A stretch of 64,000 nucleotides of DNA, taken from Heloderma charlesbogerti. Lineage: Eukaryota > Chordata > Lepidosauria > Squamata > Helodermatidae. The stretch lies in the NCBI GenBank assembly GCA_026122225.1, contig JANEZZ010001870.1, positions 62,001-126,000 of the forward strand. Reading direction: 5' to 3'. This document shows positions 34,022 through 47,329 of this stretch, in pieces (position 1 is the first letter of the stretch; each line of letters begins with the position of its first letter). A program made the translations under genes and the position numbers. Below the pieces are notes generated by a model. The model had not been told where the DNA came from and made no database searches. It saw only the letters and a list, made by a program, of their open reading frames with translations.

Positions 34022-34255
34022 AAGTGTGGTGTAGTGGCAAGGGTGTTGGACTGGGAGCTGGGAGATCCGGGTTCTAGTCCCCACTCGGCCATGGAAGCTC
34101 ACTGGGTGACTTTGGGCCAGTCACAGACTCTCAGCCCAACCCACCTCACAGGGTTGTTGTTGTGAGGATAAAATGGAGAGGAGGAGGATAATGTAAGCCG
34201 CCTTGGGTGCCTTGCAAGAGGAAAAAAGGTGGGATATAAATGTAATAATAAATAA
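34022..34255 (+). mobile_element. MIR-like CORE-SINE
   Basis: GTGTGGTGTAGTGGCAAGGG (A box region), CCGGGTTCTAGTCCCC (B box), CTCACTGGGTGACTTTGGG (CORE), GTTGTTGTTGTGAGGATAAAATGG and a terminal AATAATAAATAAATA. It is a full-length copy, oriented opposite to 2950-3195. Confidence 0.85.
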
Positions 34256-34449
34256 ATACCTTGGGGAATTCCTAAGGGGAATTCCTTTGGTGGGCAAGTT
34301 CGGAACTGTATTTGACTTTATACAAACAGACAAGAGGGTTGGTTTTTCCTCCTTCTCCCCACTTAAGTCTTTGAGAAGAGTGGGTTCACATGGTTGCAGA
34401 GAAACCAACATGTGGCTGTTTTGTTTGTCAGTTGCCATTATCCAGCAAA

Positions 34450-34519
34450 AGGAAGGGCTGCAGCTCAGTGATGGAGCACATGCTTGGCATGCAGGAGGTC
34501 CCAGGTTCAATCTGCCAGG
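34450..34519 (+). mobile_element. tRNA-like SINE head
   Basis: CAGCTCAGTGATGGAGC (A box) and CCCAGGTTCAATCTGCC (B box) with TGCTTGGCATGCAGGAGG between them. The SINE body is absent: the GC-rich tandem repeat follows directly. Confidence 0.75.
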
Positions 34520-35165
34520 GCCAGGGCCTGCAGGAGAAGCCACCACCACCATCACCACCGGGGAAGAGGCGTGCTTGCCACCGCTGGGCCTGCTGCTGCC
34601 GCCGCTGCCACCACCACCAGGCCTTCCTTGTGGACTTCTGCCTGGCAGACCGCCAGTCCCTGCAGGACCAGGCCCCCTGGTACCGAGCCAGCTGTGCTGC
34701 TCCACCTGCCCCTCCCTGGAGGGGCTACATAAGCTGGCTGGCTGAGGTGGCCTGGGAGAGCCAGGGCCTGCAGGAGAAGCCACCACCACCACCGGGGAAG
34801 AGGCGTGCTTGCTGCCGCTGGGCCTGCTGCCGCCGCCGCTGGGCCTGCTGCCGCCGCCGCTGGGCCTGCTGCCGCCGCCGCTGCCACCACCACCAGGCCT
34901 TCCTTGTGGACTTCTGCCTGGCAGACCGCCAGTCCCTGCAGGACCAGGCCCCCAGGTACCGAGCCAGCTGTGCTGCTCCACCTGCCCCTCCCTGGAGGGG
35001 CTACATAAGCTGGCTGGCTGAGGTGTGGGAGAGCCAGGGCCTGCAGGAGAAGCCACCACCACCGGGGAAGAGGCATGCTTGCCGCTGCTGGGCCTGCTGC
35101 CGCCATCGCTGCTACCACCGCTGCTACCACCGCCACCAGGCCTTCCCTGTGGACTCCTGCCTGGC
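34520..35165 (+). repeat. GC-rich tandem repeat (2.5 units of 240-273 bp) upstream of L2
   Basis: Units start at about 34521, 34761 and 35034 with CCAGGGCCTGCAGGAGAAGC. Each runs through CACCACCACC, GGGGAAGAGGC, GCCGCCGCTG, CTTCTGCCTGGCAGACCGCC and CTGGAGGGGCTACATAAGCTGG; the last unit is cut short at CTGCCTGGCA. The second unit has an internal triplication of a 21-bp GGGCCTGCTGCCGCCGCCGCT motif. The long frames on both strands come from this repeat. It ends where L2 5' sequence begins, so it may be a LINE 5' monomer array; CTACATAAG is TATA-like. Confidence 0.85.
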
Positions 35166-35862
35166 ATTTTTAAGGGGATTTTAATTGTTTTGTTTGTTTT
35201 ATTTTGTTTGGGGGGATTTTGTTGTGTTTTTAGGGGTGGGTAGCCTGCCTGATAGGCGGGAGCGAGGGGGCATGTGTCCACCTGATGGAGGCAGTGGGGG
35301 GAGTGTTGGGGGCCAGAACATACCGAGGCTGGGCGGCAGGCGCTGGCGGAGCGCTAGGGGCAGGCCATGCCAGGTAAGGGGAACAAGGGAGAGATGTGTA
35401 GAATCTGTCCCCTGCTCCGGGCCTGTCCAGAGCCAAAGGATGGCTGGGGGAGGCATGACCCCATCTTCTGGCCTTCGTTTGCTGCTCTGCAATGCCAGGT
35501 CTGTTACCCAGAAAACCTCCCTCATCCATGACATGATCCTGGATGAGGGTGCAGACCTGGCATGTATTACGGAGACCTGGCTGGCCGAGGCTGCTGCTCC
35601 AACCCTTGCAGCCATGTGTCCAGCTGGATTTTCGTATGCACAGCAGCCGAGGGCTGGGGATCGGGGAGGGGGAGTGGCTGTTATCTACCGAGAGTCCATG
35701 GTCTTCACCAGACCCCCTCTCCGGGAGACCAAGGTTGTTGAGTGCATGTACTGGAGGTTGGGCCCGAAGGGCAGTCTGGGGATTCTGCTCGTGTACCTCG
35801 GGGACGAGGGAGAGGGCCTTCTCTGTGGTGGCTTAATACAGTGCCTACCCAATTCCGCCTAA
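35166..35862 (+). mobile_element. L2-type LINE, endonuclease start with internal deletion
   Basis: The frame 35185-35862 reads LLLCNARSVTQKTSLIHDM, ACITETWLAE and GDRGGGVAVIY, the beginning of an L2-like endonuclease. At about 35803 it jumps, at a GACGAG word, to GAGAGGGCCTTCTCTGTGGTGGC, which in the L2 copy at 61260-61300 lies near the C-terminus. The rest of the endonuclease and the entire reverse transcriptase are gone. Confidence 0.8.
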
Positions 35863-36362
35863 TGAATTGACTACCCTTTCATTCCTATGCATGTTTTGTC
35901 GTGTGTGTGTGTTTTATTTTGCATGAACTCTAGCTTCAGTGGTGAAGGAAAGGCACTTAGTACATGCTCAGTTTCTCCATAACTTAGTCCTAGTTTTGAA
36001 AACAGACTCATTGGCTGAATCCTGGTAAAGTCTTGGCACAAATGAAGTTATGGGGAGGAAGATACAAGGAGAGCTTGTGCATAACAAGGAGGAGGTAGAG
36101 TTGCACAAAACATGTTTTTATGAAGTTGCTGGTAGGATGAAGAGGGATGGTTGCATGGATGGAAATAGAATTGGTAGGGGTAGAATGAAAGTGCTCAGTG
36201 GTGAAATAAAAGTATTCTGCATATGCTCAGAGGCACTATTTAAGAACATAAGAGCCATGGCATCTTGGTCTTGGTCTGCATCAGACCAAGGTCGCTGCTA
36301 ACACTGGTGAAATGTAAATAAATTCTAGTCATTCTAAATTTGCATGCATGTATATCCTTCAG

Positions 36363-39300
36363 CCCCTTCATGGATCACTGCCTTGTTGTGGCGAAGGGGC
36401 TTGCATAACTCAGTGAAGCCATAAGCTATGCCGTGCAGGGCCACCCAAGACAGACAGGTCATGGCAGAGAGTTCTGACAAAATGTGGTCCACTGGAGAAG
36501 GAAATGGCAACCCACTCCAGTATTCTTGCCAAGAAAACCCCATGGAACATATCACAAGGCTAAAAGATGTGACGCCGGAAGATGAGCCCCTCAGGTCGGA
36601 AGGTGTCCAATATGCTACTGGGGAAGAGCAGAGGGTATTTCCAAGTAGCGCCAGAAAGAGTGAAGCGGCTGGGCCAAACCCGAAAGGACACTCAGCTGTG
36701 GATGTATCTGGTGGTGAAAAGAAAATCCGATGCTGTAAAGAACAATATTGTTTAGGAACCTGGAATGTCAGATCAATGAATCAAGGTAAGCTGGAGGTGG
36801 TCAAACATGAGATGGCAAGATTGAACATCGACATCTTGGGAATCAGCGAACTCAAATGGACAGGCATGGGCGAATTTAATTCAGGTGACCATCATATCTA
36901 CTATTGTGGGCAAGAATCCCTTAGAAGAAATGGAGTAGCACTCATAGTCAACAAAAGGGTGGGAAAAGCAGTACTGGGGTACAATCTGAAAAATGATAGA
37001 ATGATCTCAGTACGAATCCAAGGCAAACCATTCAACATCACAGTAATTCAAGTCTATGCCCCAACCACTAAGGCCGAAGAAGCTGAGGTTGATCAGTTCT
37101 ATGAAGACCTACAACACCTTCTAGAACTAACACCAAAAAAAGATGTCCTCTTCATCATAGGGGATTGGAATGCTAAAGTAGGAAGTCAAGAAATCACCGG
37201 GATAACAGGCAGGCATGGCCTTGGTGCACAAAATGAAGCAGGACAAAAGCTAATAGAGTTTTGCCAAGAGAACATGCTGATCATAGCAAACACTCTTTTC
37301 CAACAGCACAAGAGGCGACTCTACACATGGACGTCACCAGATGGTCAATATCGAAATCAGATTGATTATGTCCTTTGCAGCCAAAGATGGAGAAGCTCCA
37401 TACAGTCAGTCAAAACAAGACCTGGAGCTGACTGTGGCTCAGATCATGAGCTGCTTCTTGCAAAATTTCGGCTTAAATTGAAGAACGTCGGGAAAACCAC
37501 TAAACCGTTCAGGTATGACCTAAATCATATCCCTGATGAATATACAGTGGAGGTGAGGAACAGATTTCAGGGATTAGACCTGATAGACAGAGTGCCTGAG
37601 GAACTATGGACGGAGGTCCGTAACATTGTTCAGGAGGCAGCAACGAAATCCATCCCAAAGAAAAAGAAATGCAAGAAAGCAAAGTGGCTGTCTGATGAGG
37701 CTTTACAAGTAGCTCACGAAAGAAGGGAAGCGAAAAGCAAGGGAGAAAGGGGAAGATATAGCCAACTGAATGCAGAGTTCCAGAGAATAGCAAGGAGAGA
37801 CAAGAAGGCCTTCTTAAATGAACAATGCAAAGAAATCGAGGAAAACAACAGAATGGGAAAGACTAGAGATCTCTTCAAGAAAATTGGAGATCTCAAGGGA
37901 ACGTTTTGTGCAAAGACGGGCATGATAAAGGACAAAGAAGGCAGGGACCTCACAGAAGCAGATGAGATTAAGAAGAGGTGGCAAGAATACACAGAAGAAC
38001 TATTCAGGAAAGATCTGAATGTCCCTGATAGCCATGATACTGCGGTCACTGAACTTGAGCCGGACATCCTCGAGAGTGAAGTCAAGTGGGCCTTAGGAAG
38101 CATTAGTAACAACAAAGCTAGCGGAGATGACAGTATTCCAGCCGAGCTATTTAAAATCCTAAAAGATGATGCTGTTAAAGTGCTGCATTCAATATGCCAA
38201 CAAATCTGGAACACTCAACAGTGGCCACAAGACTGGAAAAGGTCAGTTTACATTCCAATTCCAAAGAAGGGCAACGCCAAAGAGTGTTCAAACTACCGCA
38301 CCATTGCGCTCATTTAACATGCCAGCAAGGTGATGCTCAAAATCCTACAAGCTAGGCTTCAGCAGTGTGCGAACCGAGAACTACCGGAAGTACAAGCTGG
38401 GTTTAGAAGAGGCAGAGGAACTAGAGATCAAATCGCCAACATTCGCTGCATCATGGAGGAAGCAAGAGAATTCCAGAAAAACGTCTATTTCTGCTTCATT
38501 GACTACGCTAAAGCCTTTGATTGTGTGGATCACAACAAACTGTGGCAAATTCTTAAAGTGATGGGAGTACCAGACCACCTTACCTGTCTCCTGAGAAACC
38601 TGTACGAGCACCAAGAAGCAACAGTAAGCACCAGACATGGAACAACCGATTGGTTCAAAATTGGGAAAGGAGTACGACAAGGCTGCATATTGTCACCCTG
38701 CTTATTTAACTTATATGCAGAGTACATCATGAGAAATGCCGGGTTGGATGAATCAGAGGTCGGAATTAAGATTGCTGGGAGAATTATCAACAACCTCCGA
38801 TATGCAGACGATACCACCCTAATGGCAGAAAGCGAAGAGGATCTCAAGAGCCTCTTGTTGAGGGTGAAAGAGGAGAGTGCAAAAGCTGGTTTGAAACTCA
38901 ACATTAAAAAAACGAAGATCATGGCATCTGGCCCCATCACGTCCTGGCATATAGAAGGGGAAGAAATGGAAGCAGTGACAGATTTTACTTTCTTGGGCTC
39001 CAAGATCACCGCAGACGGTGACTGTAGCCGTGAAATTAAAAGACGCTTGCTCCTTGGGAGGAAAGCTATGGCAAACCTCGACAGCATAGTAAGACGCAGA
39101 GACATCACCTTGCCGACAAAGGTCCGTCTAATCAAAGCTATGGTTTTCCCAGTAGTAATGTATGGCTGTGAGAGCTGGACTATAAGGAAGGCTGAGCGCC
39201 GAAGAATTGATGCTTTCGAACTGTGGTGCTGGAGAAGACTCTTACGAGTCCCCTGGACTGCAAGGAGGTCAAATCAGTCCATCCTAAAGGAAATCAACCC

Positions 39301-39589
39301 TGAGTGCTCATTGGAAGGACAGATACTGAAGCTGAAGCTCCAATATTTTGGCCACCTGATGCGAAGAGAAAACTCCCTGGAAAAGACCCTGATGCTGGGA
39401 AAGACTGAAGGCAAAAGGAGAAGGGGACGGCAGAGGATGAGATGGCTAGATAGCATCACGGATGCAATGAATATGAATTTGAGCACGCTCCGGGAGAGAG
39501 CGCAGGACAGGAAGGCCTGGCGTGCTATGGTCCATGGGGTCACGAAGAGTCGGACACGACTGAACGACTGAACAACAACAAAAACAACA
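36363..39589 (+). mobile_element. Full-length BovB (RTE) retrotransposon
   Basis: The element is bounded by an 11-bp target duplication ATATCCTTCAG (36352-36362 and 39590-39600), begins CCCCTTCATGGATCACTGCC and ends ACTGAACAACAACAAAAAC. At 3227 bp it has the length of complete BovB. BovB is an RTE-clade LINE known for horizontal transfer between squamates, ruminants and other animals. The intact duplication and nearly intact ORF indicate recent insertion. Confidence 0.95.
36428..39571 (+). pseudogene. BovB endonuclease-reverse transcriptase, one nonsense codon
   Basis: One frame of 1047 sense-or-stop codons encodes the whole protein, interrupted only by TAA at 38315-38317. The endonuclease shows YCLGTWNVRSMNQG, GISELKWTG, FIIGDWNAKVG and CGSDHELL (catalytic Asp/Asn and His). 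The reverse transcriptase shows YIPIPKKGN, CFIDYAKAFDCVDH, GVRQGCILSPCLFNLYAEY, and LRYADDTTLMAE with the catalytic YADD, followed by a long C-terminal region with [20 protein letters not shown]. In the fragment at 54831-55031 the corresponding codon is TCA, so TCA to TAA explains the stop. Translation would give 629 residues without catalytic RT. Confidence 0.95.
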
Positions 39590-39600
39590 ATATCCTTCAG

Positions 39601-40440
39601 AGACTTTGCAGGTTTCTTACCTGGGGGACACCTCTAATGACCTATGCATTTTCATACAAAGTTACCCAAAACCTATTGGGGAAGGGGGGAAGGGAAGGGA
39701 AAGCACATCACCCCTCCCCCAAATTGGAGAACTCCCCTTCCATATGAACTGCTGCACCTCTCCTTCCAACTTCGCTGGTTTCTTACTTAGGGACACCTCT
39801 GGGCTGCCTGTAATTTTCAGAACAATGGTCTGCAAGGAAAATAAGGAGATAAGTATGTGCTCTTTTGGAGACCTCAAAACATCAAGGCCATCCTTGCACA
39901 AAAACCCCTGTGGCCATCATTCTGAAATTTTGCAGACATGATGTTCTCTGATGAATCCTGAAATTTGTATCCAGTTCTTCCAAGGAATAAATAAATAATA
40001 TTCCTTTATCCCAAGGAATAAAAATGTTATTGGCAGTTCCCTTTAAAAGAAAATCAAAATATAATCCTGCACCTATTTTTCTTGCATTGGGCAGGTGTAA
40101 TCCCCTTCTAGGGCCTATGATGCCTGATATTATCATCCAGTTCTGACCACGAGAAAAGAGTCAGCAGGAAGCATGAAGACTCATTTTTCCAAACCTTGAC
40201 TCAGATTTGGTGCTGAGCTGAAATGATCCAACTATAAATTGGCCCAAGCAGAAGACGGATGTTTTCCAAAACGCTGAATCAGGGTGTGAGTTGAAGTGGG
40301 GTTGGTGGTCAGTGCACGCTTATGTATGTATGTGATCTATACATACATGCAAGCACACCACATGCACGCGCACACCAGGGGCACACGCACAGACATATTT
40401 AGAGGTGCTCTTAAACTCGGTATATATATATATGCGCAAA
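39601..40440. other. No gene recognised; TA repeat
   Basis: AT-rich spacer with only short frames. ACACC(A)CATGCACGCGCACACC and TATATATATATATG (about 40421-40434) are simple repeats just before the CpG island. Confidence 0.45.
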
Positions 40441-40449
40441 TTTGTGTTG

Positions 40450-41310
40450 CGGGCCTGCGCCCAGGATCGCTTAAGAATCGAGCAACACCGCCGGTCGGCG
40501 CCAAGCTGCCCCCGACATAGCCCAGCAGCCCAGCGAGGTTGTGGCGCAGGATCCGTCTGCGCGTGCTGAGCCTGGGGGCGGCGCGGGCCATGGAGACGCT
40601 GCGGCTGGGGCTGCGGAGCTTCGCCCGAGGGGCGGGAGGCCCCGGCTGGAAGGCCTCACCGGGCGGGGCGCGCTGGACAGCGGGGCTGGCGGGCGGGCGA
40701 GAGCCCTTCCGCCCCTGCGTGCTGCCCAAGGCCCCCGCCCTGCTGCGCCGGGGCTGGCTCAGAATGACGGCCCGACAACGGGAGGCCCCGGGCCGCCGGC
40801 GATGGCCCAGCTCCAGGGGGCAGCTCAGCTTCGCAGGGAGGACGCCTGCAGCGGCGGGGAGGCCCGGGCCGGCGAGGCAGCGGCTGCCAGACGGGCGGAG
40901 TCCTGCGCGGGAGCCGTCCTCGTGGGCCCGGGGCCCGCCACCCCGGGCGGGCCGTGGGAGCAGCCCCGCGCCCCAGAAGGGCTGCGCGCGGCGGGCCGGG
41001 GCGGCTCTCACGCGGGCAGCGAGCGCGGGCGCGGGCCGGGCCGGGCCGGGGGAGCCGTCCCTGGGCGGAGCAGCTTCGCGGCCCTGATCCCCGCGCCCGC
41101 GTTTGCCATGAGTGCCTTCCTGAGCTGGCGGCGGGAGGCTGGCGGGGGGCGGGCAGGATCGCGACTGGGCTGCGACGAGCCGGGGCTGCAGCGCAGCACC
41201 AAGCCTCCTCCCAGGGAGCCCGCCGCCCGCTCGGCCTGGCACCTCTGGCTGCCGCTTCTCCCCTGTGGCCCCCCGCCTGCCCGGGGGTCCGGCCCAGCCC
41301 GATGAGCTCC
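40450..41310. promoter_or_regulatory. CpG island between the STRC-like and CKMT1 loci
   Basis: Strong GC and CpG enrichment over about 850 bp, with abrupt AT-rich DNA to the left. Long frames on both strands (for example from ATG 40591 on +) are expected in such DNA and show no domain. An exon-like piece (about 41302-41394, ending GGAG|GTATGC) and an AATAAA at 41623 lie downstream on the + strand. A short unknown + transcript is possible. Confidence 0.6.
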
Positions 41311-41319
41311 TGGGCATCC

Positions 41320-41830
41320 ACTGTGGTGGCCCAGACAGCTCAGCTTTGCGCCAAGAAAAGCCACGGCCAGGGGGAGGCCTGCCAGGCTCACGGAGGTATG
41401 CCTACCCCCACCCCGTTGCCTGCCATGCCCACCTGGGCCTCTGCACGGCCCCTGGCAGCCTGCCGCAGGGCCTGGCCCCTGCAGGCCCCCCCCCCCCGTG
41501 AAGCTCTGTGCCGACCTCTCTCTTGCGCTGCACACAGGCAGGAGTGGGTCTGAGCACCATCTGGCTCTTCCCGCACAGATTCCGCCCTGCCTTGTATTGT
41601 GCTGCGAGTGGCCTTGGGTCATGCAATAAAACAGCCGCCCGGCCCTGGCCCTGTGTGAGGCCGGTGGCTGTTCTGTGCACCCACCACCACCACTTCTGCC
41701 CCTGCCCTGCCCCGAGCTCACGGGGGCAGAGAAGGCTGCCAGGCTGGACTGTCTGTCCATCAAGCTCTGACAAACAGCAGCCCGCCCAGGCCCTCCCATC
41801 ATCTGCTCCTTGGGCCTTTTGACCGGAGAT
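41320..41830 (+). other. Possible 3' end of an unknown transcript
   Basis: CATGCAATAAAACAGCC at about 41620 is a good + strand poly(A) signal, followed by TGTGTGAGGCCGGTGGCTGTTCTGTG, a GT-rich stretch. I could not identify any protein upstream. The minus strand here would be the 3' flank of CKMT1; no clear AATAAA for CKMT1 was found, only a CATAAA variant at about 41976. Confidence 0.3.
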
Positions 41831-41910
41831 GCTGCTAGGGATTGGGCCCCGGACCTTCGGCACGCAAAGCGGGTGTTCTGCCACGGAGCCACAGCCCCTG
41901 CCCTTCTGGC
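41831..41910 (-). mobile_element. tRNA-like SINE head
   Basis: Minus strand GGGGCTGTGGCTCCGTGGCAG and GGGGCCCAATCCCTAG correspond to the A and B boxes of the SINE at 31179-31370. The body is mostly lost. Confidence 0.6.
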
Positions 41911-42072
41911 CTGGGGCCCCCTCCCTCTGTCCCACCGAGGGGTATAAACAGCCAGAGCCAGAAGGATGTCACAACAGCTGGAGGTTTATGGGGACAGATA
42001 CAGTGCTTCAAGGGCAGTGCTACAGGAGGGCACATGTGCTGGCGTCCCGTGGAGCCCCGGGCCTGGTTGGGT

Positions 42073-44561
<2,489 letters not shown>

Positions 44562-44744
44562 CTGGGGAAGAAAAGGCACCCCAGGGATGTGGGGTGGAGT
44601 ACACAATGAAGCAAACACTGGGCGGGAGGAAAGGTGTACCTGGGCAGAACCTCCCCAGTCCACACGGGCTCAGGCAGGTGGGGCTCAGACCTAGCAAAGA
44701 GGGCAGCAGTGAGCCACCAGGAGTACCCAGGACCAGGAGAAGGA

Positions 44745-45185
44745 GACCGTTGCTGGATCAGACCAAGGTGGTTCCACACACCTGGTCCAGAAACCCCTTT
44801 CTTACAGTGGCCAACCAGATGCTCCTACAGAGGGCATCAAGTTGAAAATGGCCTTTCCTGGTTCTTTCCACCATCTGCTATTCAAAGGTTTGCTGCCTGT
44901 GAACTGCAAAGGACCATTTCGCTATTGTGGCTAACAGCTGTTGATAGGCTTCTCCATCAGTTTGTCTAACTCCCTTGTGAAGCCATCTCAGATACTGGTC
45001 ATGGTCACATCTTGCGGAAACAAATTCCATAAATTACTTCTGCTTTATATAAAGCAGTCCTTCCTTTTTCTGTCTTGAATCTACTGCCAGACTAATTGTA
45101 TGACCCTGAATTCTACTCTTATGACATGGGGAGAGAAACTATGCTTATCCACTTTCTTCACACTCTGCAAAATGTTATAAAGCTC
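44745..45185 (-). mobile_element. CR1 (second subfamily) 3' fragment
   Basis: The + strand shows the complement: TTGCTGGATCAGACCAAGG, AACCCC.TTCTTACAGTGGCC, CTTTTTCTGTCTTGAATCTA. Same family as 3262-3962. The L1-type element was inserted at its inner end. Confidence 0.6.
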
Positions 45186-45205
45186 AATCCTAGTTTTGCA
45201 ATCCT

Positions 45206-47121
45206 GACTTCTGGTTGGAACCGATGTCGCTCTGGCAGCTTCCCTTGGGTTCTCCCATGGGAGCTTTCTCAAACAGCTTTTTAAAAGGTTGAAAAACCTT
45301 TTCATCTTCCCCCTGGAATTAAAGGGGGGGCAAGGTGGCATCTGGACAACATCTTGGAGAAAAGTAACCCCCTCAAGATAGTGGATAGTGGATTCCAGGA
45401 TTATCTCCCCAGAGCTTTACCAATGCAAAAAGCTGTGATGAGACTCCTATTTCATAGGAGAAAACAGGGCTGACGTGTTCCATAATATATGCTTCAAGAA
45501 ATATCAACAACTCCTGTGGGATGATTTAAGAAATATTAACAATATCTGAGAACATCTGAGGACCTGTAAGATCTGTTTGAGAGAAACATGAATGCACCAA
45601 GGAGGAGAAAGGGGATGGCTTCACCGCCAACTCCCCCCATACCTCCTGTGTCAAAAGTTTCGAAAACAGAAGATATAGGGGAATTAGTTACTCAGATAAA
45701 GACTTTATCTTCGCAATTTACGGAGCAAGCCAGAAGGTTGGATTTAATCCAAAATTCCATCACCGCCTTGCAAGGAGCCTTCGATTTAATTAATGCATCA
45801 TGGCAAAAAATGGAGACAAGAATTAACAAGCTAGAAGACCGAGTAGCAGGGAATGCAACTTCGACACAAATTTGTTTTAAAAATACCTCTGACAGAATTT
45901 CTCAACTGGAGGCCTTCACGAGAAGATCCAATGTACGTATTATTGGGATTAAAAATCTGTCAAATGATGTAAAATTGCCTATTTTTGTGGATAAACTTTC
46001 GCATGAGATACTCCCTATCCCATCTGATTATTTACTTGATATTGAGCAGGCATTTCATGTGCCAATACAAAAGGGACTGCCTATACCATCATAGTCCAAT
46101 TTGCAAAAGTCTCCACAAAGAATTATATCCCGCGTTTGGCAAGAGAGGGTGGAAGCCTTTCCTGGAAACAAGATATGTTATTTCCAGATTACATCAAAGA
46201 GGTGGTGAATAAAAGAAGGCAATTTATCAAAGCAAAAAATATGGCAAAACAAATGAACTTAGAATATTACTTAAAATATCCTGCTACACTTTGTATCGTG
46301 TCTGAAGGTCAGATGAAGAAGTTTATAAATCCTGAAATGGCGGAGGCATGGCTGAACGTAAAAACACACGAGATTCCTGTTACAACCCCATGAACTGGAA
46401 TCTTTAAACAAGCTTTATTAACTGTTTAGTCTACATGATCCAGGCTAGGTCAGAAGATAAATGATTATATATATATTTGTTTATTCTCTTTCATCTTTTG
46501 TTTTTTCTTGCTTTTCTTTATATTTTTTATTTCAAAATAGATATGGTATGCTGTATTTAAGTTAATTGTTTGAGGGTACAATGTGTACTTATATATTTAG
46601 TATAAAATATAAAATATATTACTGACTGTTGAAGGTTTATTTTAAGTTTTATTATTATAACACTATATTCCTTTTTAAAAAATTATTATTATTAATCATC
46701 ATCATCATCTAGGCTTCTGTGAATGAACTGTAGACCTGTTTCTTGGATATAAGATTGATGATATGATATTGAAATGTAAGGGTTATTAAACTGTAAGATT
46801 GTTAAGGTTATAGATATAGTTTGTAAAATAGAATGGCATCGGAGGCTGGGGGGTATTGGAGTTTAAATTTAATTCTTTAAGGGGGAGGGAGAGGGAGGGG
46901 GGAAGGGGAAAGAATCTTCTTCCTTTTTCCTCACCTCCTTTCCTCCTCCCTTTGCCTTTTTTCCTCTTTTTCCTTTCTTTTTCCTTCTCTTTTTGTTATT
47001 ATGGTGTCCTCATCAGAATATTGTATTGTTGGGAAATTCTAGAATTGATCAGATTGTTGGTATGTTTGGTATTGTATATTTCATTTATAAAGATAAAATA
47101 AATAAAAATATATTTTAAAAA
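45206..47121 (+). mobile_element. L1-type element carrying ORF1 only (HAL1-like)
   Basis: The element is flanked by a perfect 20-bp target duplication AATCCTAGTTTTGCAATCCT (45186-45205 and 47122-47141). It has a 382-bp 5' region starting GACTTCTGGTTGG, an ORF1 of L1 type, and a 728-bp 3' region with a purine-rich tract (GGGGGAGGGAGAGGG) followed by a pyrimidine tract and an A-rich end. No endonuclease or reverse transcriptase sequence is present. The length and structure parallel mammalian HAL1, an L1 lacking ORF2. Confidence 0.88.
45588..46393 (+). pseudogene. L1-type ORF1 protein, one frameshift
   Basis: MNAPRRRKGMASPP begins the frame. A coiled-coil region follows (TQIKTLSSQFTEQARRLDLI, INKLEDRVAGN), then the RRM start (ISQLEAFTRRSNVRIIGI), typical of the trimeric RNA chaperone of L1. 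At about 46080 the frame shifts, and the RRM end and C-terminal domain continue in another frame (NKRRQFIKAKNMAKQ, PATLCIVSEGQMKKF) to a stop at 46393. The total would be about 268 residues. Confidence 0.88.
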
Positions 47122-47329
47122 AATCCTAGTTTTGCAATCCTATACAGAAGATCCACAGACTAAGTGGCTTTAAGAACTGGAGGAAGCCCTGCTGGGCTGG
47201 CGGAATGCAAGAGAAGCTGGTGATGTGGCAGCGCCACCAGTGAGGCACTCCGTGGGTGGGGCTCTTCAGCCGGCATTGCGGGTGTTACCAAGGGAGAACA
47301 CACCCACACCCACGATGCACAGCTGTGCC

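Noticed and set aside
34450..34519. tRNA gene
   Set aside because: A and B boxes are present but the cloverleaf is not intact; it is the head of a SINE, as at 31179-31370 and 41831-41910.
34121..35281. 386-codon Gly/Ser/Pro-rich frame on the minus strand and collagen-like frames on the plus strand
   Set aside because: They are translations of a tandem repeat upstream of L2; each unit is open in several frames.
40337..41892. Long frames (up to 326 codons) around the second CpG island
   Set aside because: Same reason; frames on both strands overlap and none resembles a known protein.
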